A stretch of 64,000 nucleotides of DNA from contig NW_027461524.1 of assembly GCF_024713945.1 (NCBI RefSeq), positions 185,899 to 249,898 on the forward strand, in the 5' to 3' direction. Numbering within the stretch: the stretch's first letter is position 1; each line of letters begins with the position of its first letter. The position numbers and the translations under genes are program-made. The notes beneath the pieces were generated by a model. It saw only the letters and a program-made list of their open reading frames with translations. It made no database searches and had not been told where the DNA came from. This stretch comes from Dermatophagoides farinae (lineage: Eukaryota; Arthropoda; Arachnida; Sarcoptiformes; Pyroglyphidae). Below, in pieces: positions 28,536 to 38,180 of the stretch.

Positions 28536-29003
28536 TTAATTAATTAACGATTCAAGTAATTTTATGGCCGGTGACATTTGTGGTTGTTCAATTGATGATT
28601 GCGCCGAATCAGTTGATGCTATCTCAGTCTTTGAAGACTTATCTAAAGGCGTGTAAAAATCTTTGTAGACGTATTTTTGAGTGATAAATTTTGTAATGTT
28701 ATGTGTATCAGACGAACTGGGTCTTTTGAAGTTTGGAGGCAACGTGGCTTCATACTCTTTGTTTACTACTGTATTGCCTCTGTTTTTAATGTATTCAATC
28801 ATTTCTGGCGTCCAGTCATCAAGGCCTATACTTCGCACGCTAGAAATATGAGACCCTAAACTACGATGTATTCCTGAACACTCGATGCAAATCACGCAAC
28901 CAATATTGATGCTCACCCATCTTGGATTGAAAGAACCGCAATCTGCGCAATATTTATTATTTTGGTCTTTGTGAATTAACGCGAGAAGTTCAGAAGTTCT
29001 CAT
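28536..29003 (-). CDS. Second ArfGAP-domain protein (SMAP/Age2-like)
   Basis: A 155-residue protein that is almost only an ArfGAP domain. The zinc ligands are Cys19, Cys22, Cys39 and Cys42, and the arginine finger is Arg47 in GIHRSLGSHIS. A 35-residue Ser/Thr-rich tail follows. The block VRSIGLDDWTPEMIEYIKNRGN and the NKEYEATLPPNFKRP that follows match the small SMAP/Age2 ArfGAPs. Start is the ATG at 29003; the frame is open further upstream but only to a TTG. It is convergent with the ArfGAP1-type gene. The two differ strongly, so it is not a recent duplication. Confidence 0.92.
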   Translation of the reverse strand: MRTSELLALIHKDQNNKYCADCGSFNPRWVSINIGCVICIECSGIHRSLGSHISSVRSIGLDDWTPEMIEYIKNRGNTVVNKEYEATLPPNFKRPSSSDTHNITKFITQKYVYKDFYTPLDKSSKTEIASTDSAQSSIEQPQMSPAIKLLESLIN

Positions 29004-29159
29004 GGCTGAATAACAAGTAACGTTTGATGCGACCAATAATTAATGAAAAATTAATAATAACACTTTTATAAGGTTCAGAAAACTACCTAGATAATTTCTA
29101 TTGCGTTATAAAATTTAATTAAATAAAGTAAAAAAATTTAGAAAAACCTCAAACAGGAA

Positions 29160-31082
29160 TCAAGCGTGTAAATCTTTAAGTAAATTAATGATCAATTGCT
29201 TAGTCTCTTTCTTTACGTAAGATACAAAGCTTCCATTTGGAAAGATCATAGCAGTGAAAATAAATTGGCTGTTATCAATTTTTGCCATAAGTGTAACACT
29301 TCCGGCCTGAAGCAGTCCGACTTCATTTCGACAGGTGTCCAAACAATCAATCGAACCAATGGCTTCGTGCTCGAGGATTTGATTAATGTTCACAGACTCA
29401 CTAATTAAACAAAGTTCAAGGAACTTTTTATTAATGTGGATATATCTACGGCGTTGAAAATCATATAAAAATGACGCAACTGAACTGGCTATTCTATAAG
29501 GAAAAACTTTATCCGTTGAGCCGGATAAAGAAAACGCTTCAAAAGCGCGAATACCAAACGAAATGAAATTTGTACGTTGGTACTCTTTATAGACATTAAA
29601 CAATTCATCGTTTGCAAGAAAATACTTAGATTTGCAACCTTGTTTAATGTACATACTGCGTCGCGAATTACTAGCGAAGAGTTCGTAAAACTTTTTGTTT
29701 ATCGCAGCTATTTTCACGTCTACGTCAGACAACTTCGGAAGCTTGTTTGTATTAGGAATTGAATAATAATCATTGTTATCAACATCAGCAGAGTTTAATC
29801 CATAAAATGAACTAATTAACAAATCCGTGTTATCAAACTGGTCAGCTGGTGAAATCAAACATTTAGGTACACTGACTTGTTTGAATCTCTTATTTAATAG
29901 AGTTGACTCAGTCAATGTTCCGGCAACACTGTCTTTATATTTAAAAACAGCACAAAAAAAACCACCAGTGTCATTTGTTTGCGGTAAGTAACGGTGCACT
30001 TTGCTCAATTGTTCAATAATATGTGAAGAGTAAAACGAACTAAACATGGTTTCGGAAATGTTGTTATCGTAGTTAGGTTCTCGATTTTCAACTTTAGTTA
30101 ACTCAGAAAACTTGTCGATCATAACGTACGAATTATCTTTACGTCGTATTGGAACTGACCAAGAAGTAAGTCCATCATTTTTGATAAGGCCTAGGGGCGG
30201 TTTTACAGGAACAAGTTCAAACTTTTCTGGATATTCATATAAAACACTTGCTACAACAGCTTCATTTTCGAGCGGATTTAGACTGCAAGTTGAATATACT
30301 AAGTGACCGGATTGTTTTAATAAGAGCAAGCTTTTTTTAAGCAGTTTGATTTGAAGTCTGTGAAGTTGAACACCGTCATTGTATGACCAGCGTTTCCAAA
30401 TGTCGAAAGCTTTTCGAATAGTTCCGTCTCCTGAGCAAGGTACATCAGCAAATACTAAATCGTGTTTCAACTTTTCTGGCAACATAGATCCATCGCAACA
30501 AGTTACGGCAAACCCTGGATGAGCAAAACGCGCCATTTGATGGTTCAAAGTCCCGCATCTCTTTTCATTAACGTCATTTGCAACCAAGCAACCTCTTGGT
30601 AATGAGTTAATTGTATTCTGAGCTTGCATTAAATCTAAGATCTCCGATGTTTTACTCCCAGGAGCGGCACAAAGATCGAGGATTCGGTAATTATCTTTTA
30701 TATCTGCAAGTAACGGAGGAATCATACTCACTATTTCCTGTCTGACAACTACTCCTATTTCGGTATTTTCAATGAGAACCTTGTTAAACTCTCTTAAAGT
30801 AGCATTTGGTTTGAGTTGTTCTTTACTAGTTTCTGTAAATTCATACGCCTTCAGCTTCTTGTGGATCCGCTGTTTTGGACATACGTGTGTAATACTCTTG
30901 ATTTGTTTTTCGAGTCTGTTTTGCAAAATAGAATAAAAAACCGACCTATCTACCAAAGAATATCGAAAAGACAAAGGCAAATGTTTTTTTAAGCTTTCTA
31001 TCAGCCCGTCATAGTATTCTGCTGGAAACTGCTTTTTATAATAGCAAGAAAAACTCAGGTTTTCAAAATCAATTTCACTCAT
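29160..31082 (-). CDS. NSUN2: tRNA (cytosine-5-)-methyltransferase, NSUN2/Trm4
   Basis: A 640-residue RNA m5C methyltransferase. The SAM site is at LDLCAAPGSKTSEILDLM (near 135-152). The two catalytic cysteines are in VPCSGDGT (Cys216) and STCSLNP (Cys266). The following IRKAFDIWKRW and LHRLQIKLLKKSLLLL segments are characteristic of the Trm4/NSUN2 branch, which methylates several tRNA positions. The C-terminal 300 residues are a fast-evolving accessory region. The frame extends 6 bp upstream only to GTG, so the ATG at 31082 is the start. Confidence 0.94.
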   Translation of the reverse strand: MSEIDFENLSFSCYYKKQFPAEYYDGLIESLKKHLPLSFRYSLVDRSVFYSILQNRLEKQIKSITHVCPKQRIHKKLKAYEFTETSKEQLKPNATLREFNKVLIENTEIGVVVRQEIVSMIPPLLADIKDNYRILDLCAAPGSKTSEILDLMQAQNTINSLPRGCLVANDVNEKRCGTLNHQMARFAHPGFAVTCCDGSMLPEKLKHDLVFADVPCSGDGTIRKAFDIWKRWSYNDGVQLHRLQIKLLKKSLLLLKQSGHLVYSTCSLNPLENEAVVASVLYEYPEKFELVPVKPPLGLIKNDGLTSWSVPIRRKDNSYVMIDKFSELTKVENREPNYDNNISETMFSSFYSSHIIEQLSKVHRYLPQTNDTGGFFCAVFKYKDSVAGTLTESTLLNKRFKQVSVPKCLISPADQFDNTDLLISSFYGLNSADVDNNDYYSIPNTNKLPKLSDVDVKIAAINKKFYELFASNSRRSMYIKQGCKSKYFLANDELFNVYKEYQRTNFISFGIRAFEAFSLSGSTDKVFPYRIASSVASFLYDFQRRRYIHINKKFLELCLISESVNINQILEHEAIGSIDCLDTCRNEVGLLQAGSVTLMAKIDNSQFIFTAMIFPNGSFVSYVKKETKQLIINLLKDLHA

Positions 31083-31291
31083 AATCACGTATATTGTCCT
31101 CGAAATATGTTTTCTTTCAGATAAATTTTATTTTCATTTTGAACCGGGTTTGATAAATAGTGTAAAAACAAAATTTATTTTTTTCACAAAATCTATTCAA
31201 GTTTTGAGTTATCCTAGCTAATAATTATCAATGCTTAATATTTACTAGTTTAACTTATGGAGAATTTGGAATTTTATTACTAATCTTGAAT

Positions 31292-32242
31292 ATGCGACAA
31301 CCAAGTGACAAAATAGTTAGTCGGATTTTGTCTAAATCGAACGTTTATCTTTACAAAAAAAAAAAACTACCAACCACAGCGAACAAACCGATTTTAGACG
31401 GAAATTTAAAACCGTCGAAAAAAAAATCTGAAAAAAAGCATTTACTTAAAATCAAAAGACAGGTTCGTCTTTCTCTCGATCAGATTGATTTTATCATTGA
31501 TGCGTGGAAAGCTGCAAACCTGCAGTATGGAAAGTTCATTAACGATTTTTTGTTGAACAACTTCACGAATATTTGCCCCTACAAAGTATTGCTCTACACC
31601 GTTGATGCAGCGAAAAATAATTCTGCGCTGGAGCTGTTTCAGTGGATATACAATGCGCTTTTCAATTCGTTTCCCAAGAACATGACTTTCGAGGATATCG
31701 TTTCTGATATCCAAAACACAAACACCATTTCTGCAGTCAAAATGTTGATAATAATTGACAACTGGACCCAGTTTTTATGTTATCCCAAAATTATCAATTA
31801 TATTGAGATAGTTCTACACAGCGATAAATCTCCCTGTATCTTTTTGCTAAAATCACAACTCTGCCAGTCTTTGATTTTGCGAGAGTATGGACTTAAATCA
31901 AGCAACATAAACGATAACGATGAAACTATATTTTTGTTTCCAGGCTCGCCAGCTTTTAACTTATCAGGAGCCGTGTTTCAAAAACAACCATCCTTAAAAA
32001 ACACATGGCTCGAACTTTTTATAGACAAAGTCGTTATTGCGAACTACCAATTTTTTTCTGAAAAAAAACTCGATCTAAAGGTCAAGCTTTCTCTGCCCGC
32101 TAACCCTGTTTCTTGGTTTTTTTCTACTGAGATTCCAAAACTAAAAAATTTAAAAAAACAATCCAGAGAACTCGAATCGAAAACCGTCTCGACAGTTATC
32201 TTAAACGAAATCAAAAAGTTGTGTTATGATCGAACGTTTTAG
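31292..32242 (+). CDS. Hypothetical protein, 316 aa
   Basis: Not recognised. The first 55 residues are highly basic with a KKKKL patch and a KKSEKKH stretch, resembling a nucleolar or nuclear signal. The body (60-316) is helical with Leu/Phe-rich segments and no membrane helix. Start ATG is at 31292 (a TTG frame extends 6 bp further). It is divergent from the methyltransferase. Confidence 0.62.
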   Translation: MRQPSDKIVSRILSKSNVYLYKKKKLPTTANKPILDGNLKPSKKKSEKKHLLKIKRQVRLSLDQIDFIIDAWKAANLQYGKFINDFLLNNFTNICPYKVLLYTVDAAKNNSALELFQWIYNALFNSFPKNMTFEDIVSDIQNTNTISAVKMLIIIDNWTQFLCYPKIINYIEIVLHSDKSPCIFLLKSQLCQSLILREYGLKSSNINDNDETIFLFPGSPAFNLSGAVFQKQPSLKNTWLELFIDKVVIANYQFFSEKKLDLKVKLSLPANPVSWFFSTEIPKLKNLKKQSRELESKTVSTVILNEIKKLCYDRTF

Positions 32243-32705
32243 CCGTAATTCATGTAGTACAACTGATATGTTAAACCTTGTGTAGCTTATTTTTGGTCGT
32301 TTCAACCGCTGTAAAAATTAAGTAGTCTCCAATGTAAATACTAGACTTATTTACATCCAAGACCAAACTTTTACGTGAATGAGTACTCAGTTTCACGCAG
32401 AATTCGCTATAGTGTACCAAAGTAATTCATTGTCTTAAGCAAGCCTTACGTTTCAATTTTTCGCGTGTCACTTCTTCTATTTTTGTTTCAGCTCATTTAA
32501 CTTGTTTATGTTTACGTTTAGCACTGTAGTTTTTAAACTTCAAAAGAATGAAAAATTTGCGCTTTTCAAGCTTGAAAATTGTCTCGACTTACGTGAGTAG
32601 CACTTCTTAAAACTGTAAATGTTGTACATGGTTTCCGATCCGAAACATTTGTAAAACAACGGTTTCAGTGTTCTGTTAATGAATTAAATTACTCGTTGAT
32701 AGTGC
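32243..32705. other. Intergenic, about 460 bp
   Basis: Between a plus-strand gene and the small spliced secreted protein on the minus strand, so it should hold two 3' ends. No open frame or RNA-like structure is convincing. Base composition is like the genes on the left, not the AT-rich right end. Confidence 0.5.
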
Positions 32706-33054
32706 TTAATGTTTTTGCATTTTAATTTTCGAAAGCAGATTCAACTGTTCGTTGTGGTTGTCCAGCATAACCTTCAGCAAATTTTCGTTTTTATAAGTTA
32801 CTAAGTTCGAGAAGACGCGCTCGCTCAACGCCACAATATCCGTTTCTGGGAATTTTTCGGCGGACAATTCGATGACCTTGACTATGTTTTGCACATAGTT
32901 CGCTTCAATGTTGGGATAGTGTTCTTTAATGCCATTCATAACCATTGCATAGTGTTCAGCTATAAGAACGCTATTTACAATACTTACTTAAATCATTTTT
33001 ATCTTTGGCTTCATCGCAAAAAACAATAGCTACTAGAAAGAAGCTAAATTTCAT
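32706..33054 (-). CDS. Small spliced secreted protein, 106 aa
   Basis: Two exons, 33054-32988 and 32959-32706, joined across a 28-nt intron (GTAAGT...ATAG, phase 1). The first exon, otherwise unexplained, starts with ATG and encodes a signal-peptide-like N-terminus (MKFSFFLVAIVFCDEAKD). The second gives a charged helical body (about 80 residues, no Cys). Total length of 321 coding nt divides by 3. Not recognised. Its small size and position beside a gene-free stretch suggest a lineage-specific effector-like or structural secreted protein. Confidence 0.62.
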
Positions 33055-34207
33055 TTTTGATCAATTAATAAACGGCTGATTTTGCGTCAATTATTTGTTA
33101 TTTTCATACGCTATTTATTGTGCTTGATACGTTATAAATAAGATATGAAAATTTCAAACAGTGCCGTTATTTTATTTGTTGCATATTTGCCAGAGTTACA
33201 AGTCATCTCAAGGTTTTTCGATAAATAATCAGAAATGAACGGCTCTCAACTTTTCATAAAAATAAATATTTGTTATTACCAGTTGTCAACTACAATTTCA
33301 AAAAATTTTGTTAGTAGTATTGCTGCCAGGGCATCTCTTCAATTTTTAAATTAACTGTCTAATCCATGTTTGAACCAATTGTAACGCGGAAAAGTGTTTT
33401 GATCATAACCCTAGAACTAATGACTATCGATTCGAAAAAAATAAATAAATAATATCTCAATTGATGACATTATAACATAAGCGTGAGCATCAACGTCTCT
33501 AAGAGTAGCTTCGAAAAATATGTCGAACTTAATCGTTATTGGCAAGAAGAAATTGAGTAAACACCTCGAAAAAACAAAGTAGAATAGCACCTTATTTAAT
33601 TTCGCAAATCGGTTAAGTTTTTACTGTAATTGAGATCGTATACTCTGGCAAAAAATTTAGCACTCAATAAAATTCATCGAATGATAATCAATGTAATTTA
33701 TGCGAAACGTAAATTCAACGTATATCAAATACAAGCGTTCAAGTGTATAAAAATAAAACTAAGGGGTCACCGAAAAACTGCTTTCGCAAATTAGTTTAGT
33801 TTCAGTATCATACATTTTTGTTTTCGATTCTTAAAAATTGAATGTCCATTTTTTTAACAATACGAAAGAAATTTTAATGATGTTAAAAATCATACAGATT
33901 TTAAAATATATTACAAGTTGGCCATGAGTAGAACTTTGTCTAATTGTTTGATAAATAGTTAATAAAAGAACTGGCGAATTTGGCGATCTTTTTGTTTAGT
34001 CTGGCACACTAAGTAAGAACTTGAATGTTTACAGCGGGACAAAAAATTCTGACTGAAGATGAACTATATCCTTAGTTTAGCAAAAAGTGAAACCCTGTCG
34101 AACCAGAATACCAGCGTTTAGAACAGTGGAACAAATTATAATGCCGACGTTACCATGTTTGCGATAGCAAAGATGTGAAATATAGCTAAAATTGAAAGAT
34201 TTTTCAG
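33055..34207. other. Gene-free stretch, about 1.15 kb
   Basis: No frame of useful length on either strand. The base composition is like the coding left part rather than the AT-rich desert at the right. I saw no tRNA, tandem repeat or inverted repeat. Several GT...AG pairs are present but none joins open frames convincingly. It may contain an unrecognised non-coding RNA, a decayed gene, or a long UTR. Confidence 0.5.
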
Positions 34208-35047
34208 TTAATTAATATTGTTTATTCTGACATGTTGTGAGCTGATACTCTTTTTACTGTGGTCAATGATCTTATGAGTTAAGTCATCTACAACGTTTAA
34301 TATCGAGTTGATATTTATTTTTCGTATTTCTTCTGAGCAATTTCGAATTTCTGATTCCTGCACTAACAGCTTTGCGATATTTGTTGACGTTGCATACAAA
34401 GAATTAAATTCAGACGTTAATATTTCTTTTGAACTATTTTTTTTCAAATAGGCAATGACATTTGTCGTTGGGTTTTTCAAATTGAACGAAACAAAAAGGT
34501 TGCAGTCGTAATCTTTTGTGAAGACGAGTTTTTTTCGTTTAATAGCTCCGTCTGCAGATTCTGAACCCGCGAGTTTTTCTGATCCTGCGGTTGCCTCTTT
34601 TGTACTTGTTTTTTTAGAATCTAAGTCACTTGAGTTCCAGTTGATAAAATTTATCATCGAATTGTTCTTCGCGTTTAGATCCGAGCCGTCTTTTAGTTCA
34701 TCAAGTTGATGATCAATTTCGAATTTTCTTACGTATTCATAAGACGAAAATAATGACCACGAAGTCGTTTCGAAAAGAGAATTAATTATTTTGTAGATGA
34801 GTTCGTAACTTCCGTAGAGTGATGTAAAAAGCCATTGGTAAAACGAAGGCGACTGATAAATTTTATGGTTTAAAATGTAATATAATCTTTGGTTGTATGT
34901 AATATAATTATTTTTAGTGTAGGAACGAGCAATTACATGGCAAATATATTTTGAAATAATAGCCGCTAGTTCGACGTTGATTTGTTGTGGAATATAGACA
35001 TCAGATAAATTTGTTAAGACATGGTAGTAGGTTATGGGAGTGGCCAT
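34208..35047 (-). CDS. Hypothetical protein, 279 aa
   Basis: Not recognised. The first 95 residues are helical with many Tyr (ITYYHVLTNLSDVYIPQQINVELAAIIS as two short helices). A charged, Ser/Lys-rich disordered linker follows (about 115-175), then a helical C-terminus. It has no signal peptide or membrane segment. The N-terminal helices could be a histone-fold-like pair, but the match is weak. Confidence 0.6.
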   Translation of the reverse strand: MATPITYYHVLTNLSDVYIPQQINVELAAIISKYICHVIARSYTKNNYITYNQRLYYILNHKIYQSPSFYQWLFTSLYGSYELIYKIINSLFETTSWSLFSSYEYVRKFEIDHQLDELKDGSDLNAKNNSMINFINWNSSDLDSKKTSTKEATAGSEKLAGSESADGAIKRKKLVFTKDYDCNLFVSFNLKNPTTNVIAYLKKNSSKEILTSEFNSLYATSTNIAKLLVQESEIRNCSEEIRKININSILNVVDDLTHKIIDHSKKSISSQHVRINNIN

Positions 35048-35400
35048 GTCAGTTTTGGCATTGCTTCGATACCCATGGTTTACGGAGTTTGTATCAAAAA
35101 AAATCGACGAATAAAAATCTAAAATTTTTTGTCAGCAAAACTTACACGATAAAGCTGCTTCTTTTTTTAACAAAGAGAACTTCACTGTGTTTGCAGAATA
35201 GTGTTCATGAAGCAACAAACTTCGGTTTGTTTCATCAAATTTATTTTTTGCATTTTGCATATATAATTACGAATTATGGACAGATAAATATTTCTTTTGG
35301 ACATGAATAAAAATTAAAGCTAAATAAATTTTTCGATTATCTTTTTAGGAATAAATTTCAAGTTAGTGGCTGGCCCAGCAGAAATTTTTTTAGTTAACAT
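35048..35400. other. Divergent intergenic region, about 350 bp
   Basis: Separates two divergent genes. Just before the ATG at 35401 there is a 32-nt GTTAGT...TTTTTTTAG stretch (about 35361-35392) matching the intron size class here. Upstream of the ATG that frame has a stop, so it would be a 5'-UTR intron at most. Confidence 0.4.
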
Positions 35401-36897
35401 ATGCATGGGTACGATGCTAGTGACGTTCTTTACCCGGCAGTCATGCCAACGTGTCAAGATGGTCTTGAACGAGTTAGATGGAATCCATTTGAAATTAGCG
35501 CTAGATTCACTTACGGTGTTGGACCAGACTTGGAAAAGATTCTTTTAGAACGTGGTGTCGACATTGATAAAATCAAAGCTGCAAGAGAACTTGTCAAATG
35601 GTACAACGAACATGGGGGACCAACAAATATGGAAAAAGTGCCTCCCTACATTCCTAGCTTAAAGTTCTACGACGAAGAGTACCTGAAACAACACGAAAGC
35701 ATGAAAGATCGCGGTGTTTTCTACGCTAAAAAAAAAGAAAAAACAGAAAAGAAAGAGTCGAGCGATATCAGCAACAAATACCAGAAGACTGATGGAAATA
35801 CCTTACCAGCACACTTGCGAGACAATACGCAAAATCTTACAGCAAAAAGCAATAATTCAAAACCAGATGGGAATACAATTAATTCAAGCGTAACTCCCCC
35901 CTTAAACACAAATTCTAGCTCTGGTCTGAATATCCCGGCAAATAATTTGAATTTGAGTTCCAGTGTAACAACCGATAACCCTAATTTAAAAAATAATAAT
36001 AATAACATGCAGTTGAACTTTGGCCAATCTGCGGCAAACTACTCTGGAAACACCAATTGTCAGAACAATAATTCCATTCTAAACAATCTGTCCTTTAACA
36101 CTAATTCAGGCACTAGCAACTACAACAGTTCTGCAAACAACACTGCAACAATGGATAACCAGTCTTCCTTAGCGCTACCCGACCCATCGTCCTCAAAAGT
36201 GAACAACACAACTCAAACTTCTGACGTTTTCGCGAACTATTTTAATAGCATATCTACCAACAACGCAGGCACTTCGCTACAATTTACTTATAACAGTACG
36301 ACTGCCGACAACCTTGCTAAGAATTTTAGCGCCAACAGTCAACCAGTCAAATGCAACGTAGGGTCGCAAGAAAAAATACAAATAAGCACAACGCCTACGG
36401 TTCAAGAAATTATAAAGCTGCATCCAAGTTACGCAGATTTATTTTCAGAACTGCAAACTAAAATAAAGCAAGATAAAAAAGTTCGAGAGCAGGTTGAAGA
36501 AGCACTAACTGTATTTCATGTTTTAAACATTAAGATCAGCGAAGTTATGAAAGACAAACTAAAAGATAATCTAGAATTAATAAGTTCTATTAACGCGGAA
36601 AAACTCAAACCTTTCGTTCTGAACCAGTACTTGATCTCGCTTGAAAAAGCTATCAATGAGTTAAAGTTCGATTTCGACAGATTATCACAAAATTTTGTCG
36701 TTTTGCCTCATTCAACTCTTTCTTGTTTGCTCGAATCGTTAAAACTTAGACATTATCAATTAATGGAGATTGTCAACGACTTGGAAACTTATAATGCTAT
36801 GACGATAAACGCCACACCGGTTTCAAGTCAAGTAAAAGTTATCGAAGACATTTTAACAAAGCAAGAAAAATTTTTGGCTGATTATACTGATGATTAA
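35401..36897 (+). CDS. Asn-rich protein with conserved N-terminus, 498 aa
   Basis: Not recognised. Residues 1-105 form a well-structured charged domain (GVGPDLEKILLERGVDIDK, ARELVKWYNEHGGP). Residues about 110-325 are low-complexity, dominated by Asn with Ser and Thr, including a run of Asn. Residues about 335-498 are a long helical coiled-coil-like region. An Asn/Ser-rich middle with a helical end is seen in some nucleoporins and RNA-binding proteins, but FG dipeptides are very few, so I do not assign a function. Confidence 0.68.
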   Translation: MHGYDASDVLYPAVMPTCQDGLERVRWNPFEISARFTYGVGPDLEKILLERGVDIDKIKAARELVKWYNEHGGPTNMEKVPPYIPSLKFYDEEYLKQHESMKDRGVFYAKKKEKTEKKESSDISNKYQKTDGNTLPAHLRDNTQNLTAKSNNSKPDGNTINSSVTPPLNTNSSSGLNIPANNLNLSSSVTTDNPNLKNNNNNMQLNFGQSAANYSGNTNCQNNNSILNNLSFNTNSGTSNYNSSANNTATMDNQSSLALPDPSSSKVNNTTQTSDVFANYFNSISTNNAGTSLQFTYNSTTADNLAKNFSANSQPVKCNVGSQEKIQISTTPTVQEIIKLHPSYADLFSELQTKIKQDKKVREQVEEALTVFHVLNIKISEVMKDKLKDNLELISSINAEKLKPFVLNQYLISLEKAINELKFDFDRLSQNFVVLPHSTLSCLLESLKLRHYQLMEIVNDLETYNAMTINATPVSSQVKVIEDILTKQEKFLADYTDD

Positions 36898-37001
36898 AAA
36901 TTTTTAATTAACAAGAAATTATTTTCGTTGTTATCTAAAGAAAATATATTGAATAACTGACTTCATATGTTAAACTACAAAAGACTGTTACGTGAGCAAG
37001 T

Positions 37002-37577
37002 ATGAAGGGTCAATATGAACAGCTAGATAGCCGCGCAAACACCAATTTGAGTATTTATGACGTTGTCATGAAGTATACGAAAAAAAAAAATACTTCTAAG
37101 CTGGCAAAAAATACTGATGCTCTCAAAGACGACGACGTCGACCAGTATGCCTTAAATAAATTTGACGCTAAGCGAGTATTTTTGTCTGATACGTACGACA
37201 GCGATGTAATTGATTTGTTTTCTACTAAAACAAATTGTTACATAACCAAAATGAATAATCAAAGCAGACGTATCGAACCTTACGAAAACGCTTATAAAAA
37301 AACCAAAAAAGCAGTTTGGAATAAAGAAAATAACGAAAAGTTTTTTCACTTATTATCAATATTTGGTAACGACCCTTATTTAATTCACTCTCAAATGCCG
37401 AATTTTACAGAAAAACAAATTAAACTCAAATTCACAAGAGAGAGAAGCAAAAATACTATTGATTACATTAAAGCATGCGAAAATGTCGTTCAACTAAACC
37501 CAAACTCCATAACAATTTCATACGAAGAAAAGCTTGCTGAGCCCACTGACATAATGGATGTTATTTTCAATAATTAA
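37002..37577 (+). CDS. BDP1: TFIIIB subunit BDP1-like (SANT domain)
   Basis: A 191-residue protein with a BDP1-type Myb/SANT domain at about residues 98-145. It reads WNKENNEKFFHLLSIFGNDP, then MPNFTEKQIKLKFTRER, matching the family's 'W..eET..FY.aL..fGtDF' and 'fP.rtr.QiK.Kf..Ee'. BDP1 is the third TFIIIB subunit, needed by RNA polymerase III. Homologues are several hundred residues long; this one keeps only short flanks. The N-terminus is Lys-rich. Start ATG is at 37002. Confidence 0.82.
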   Translation: MKGQYEQLDSRANTNLSIYDVVMKYTKKKNTSKLAKNTDALKDDDVDQYALNKFDAKRVFLSDTYDSDVIDLFSTKTNCYITKMNNQSRRIEPYENAYKKTKKAVWNKENNEKFFHLLSIFGNDPYLIHSQMPNFTEKQIKLKFTRERSKNTIDYIKACENVVQLNPNSITISYEEKLAEPTDIMDVIFNN

Positions 37578-37641
37578 ATATACTTTGGTCTGAATATCCA
37601 CTTTCCCCTTTTTGGGGCGCTAAAAATTATAATGACGCAAA

Positions 37642-38175
37642 ATGAAAAATCTCTTTTTTATCTCGTCACACTTAATTACAATTCGAGGTTTAAACACACG
37701 ACGATTTAACCTTTATTTGACCAGGAACCTAGGTTGGAGCAGTCAGTTCATAAAACTTGTCACGAACAATTTAGATGCATCAAAATGTTTACTCAAGCCA
37801 GACGTTAAAGACTCAGAAGGCAAGTTGCCCGATTTTTTTACCCACAACTTTTATTCTACTTTAAATAGTTGTGAACTTCACGTCGCCACCAAACATTATA
37901 GCAACTCTACGTCTAAAGTCAACCTAGACACGGTCTTAAACAACTTTTATCACTACTGCGTTGCGTTATCTATGAAAAATCCTCCCGCTTTATCGGTTAA
38001 ATTTTGTGAGGATCTCCAAAGGTTCTCAGCGGATATTGAAAATTCAACGGGAGTTGATTGTTTATATTCTGCAATTTGTTCAGCGTCATTAATGTATTTA
38101 GAAGCCTTTGCTAAAAAAAAAATCATAAGCACAACAAAAAATTCTTCTGAATCAAAAATGTTTACTTGGTATTGA
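37642..38175 (+). CDS. Hypothetical protein, 177 aa
   Basis: Not recognised. The N-terminus (KNLFFISSHLITIRGLNTRRFNLYLTRN is positively charged without acidic residues in its first half) could be a mitochondrial presequence. The remainder is helical, with four Cys and no membrane segment. It ends 5 bp before the poly(A) polymerase stop on the other strand, so the 3' ends nearly touch. Confidence 0.58.
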   Translation: MKNLFFISSHLITIRGLNTRRFNLYLTRNLGWSSQFIKLVTNNLDASKCLLKPDVKDSEGKLPDFFTHNFYSTLNSCELHVATKHYSNSTSKVNLDTVLNNFYHYCVALSMKNPPALSVKFCEDLQRFSADIENSTGVDCLYSAICSASLMYLEAFAKKKIISTTKNSSESKMFTWY

Positions 38176-38180
38176 AAAAA

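Noticed and set aside
33055-34207. tRNA, U6, U2 or U5 snRNA
   Set aside because: I looked for conserved blocks of these RNAs by eye and found no convincing match; a covariance search could still find a divergent one.
34987-35310. 107-codon plus-strand frame overlapping the 279-residue gene
   Set aside because: Starts at GTG, partly antisense to a better frame, no family match, and the downstream Asn-rich gene has its own ATG at 35401.
35366-35548. 60-codon frame over the start of the Asn-rich protein
   Set aside because: Overlaps it in another frame and has no support; only the larger frame has protein-like composition over its whole length.
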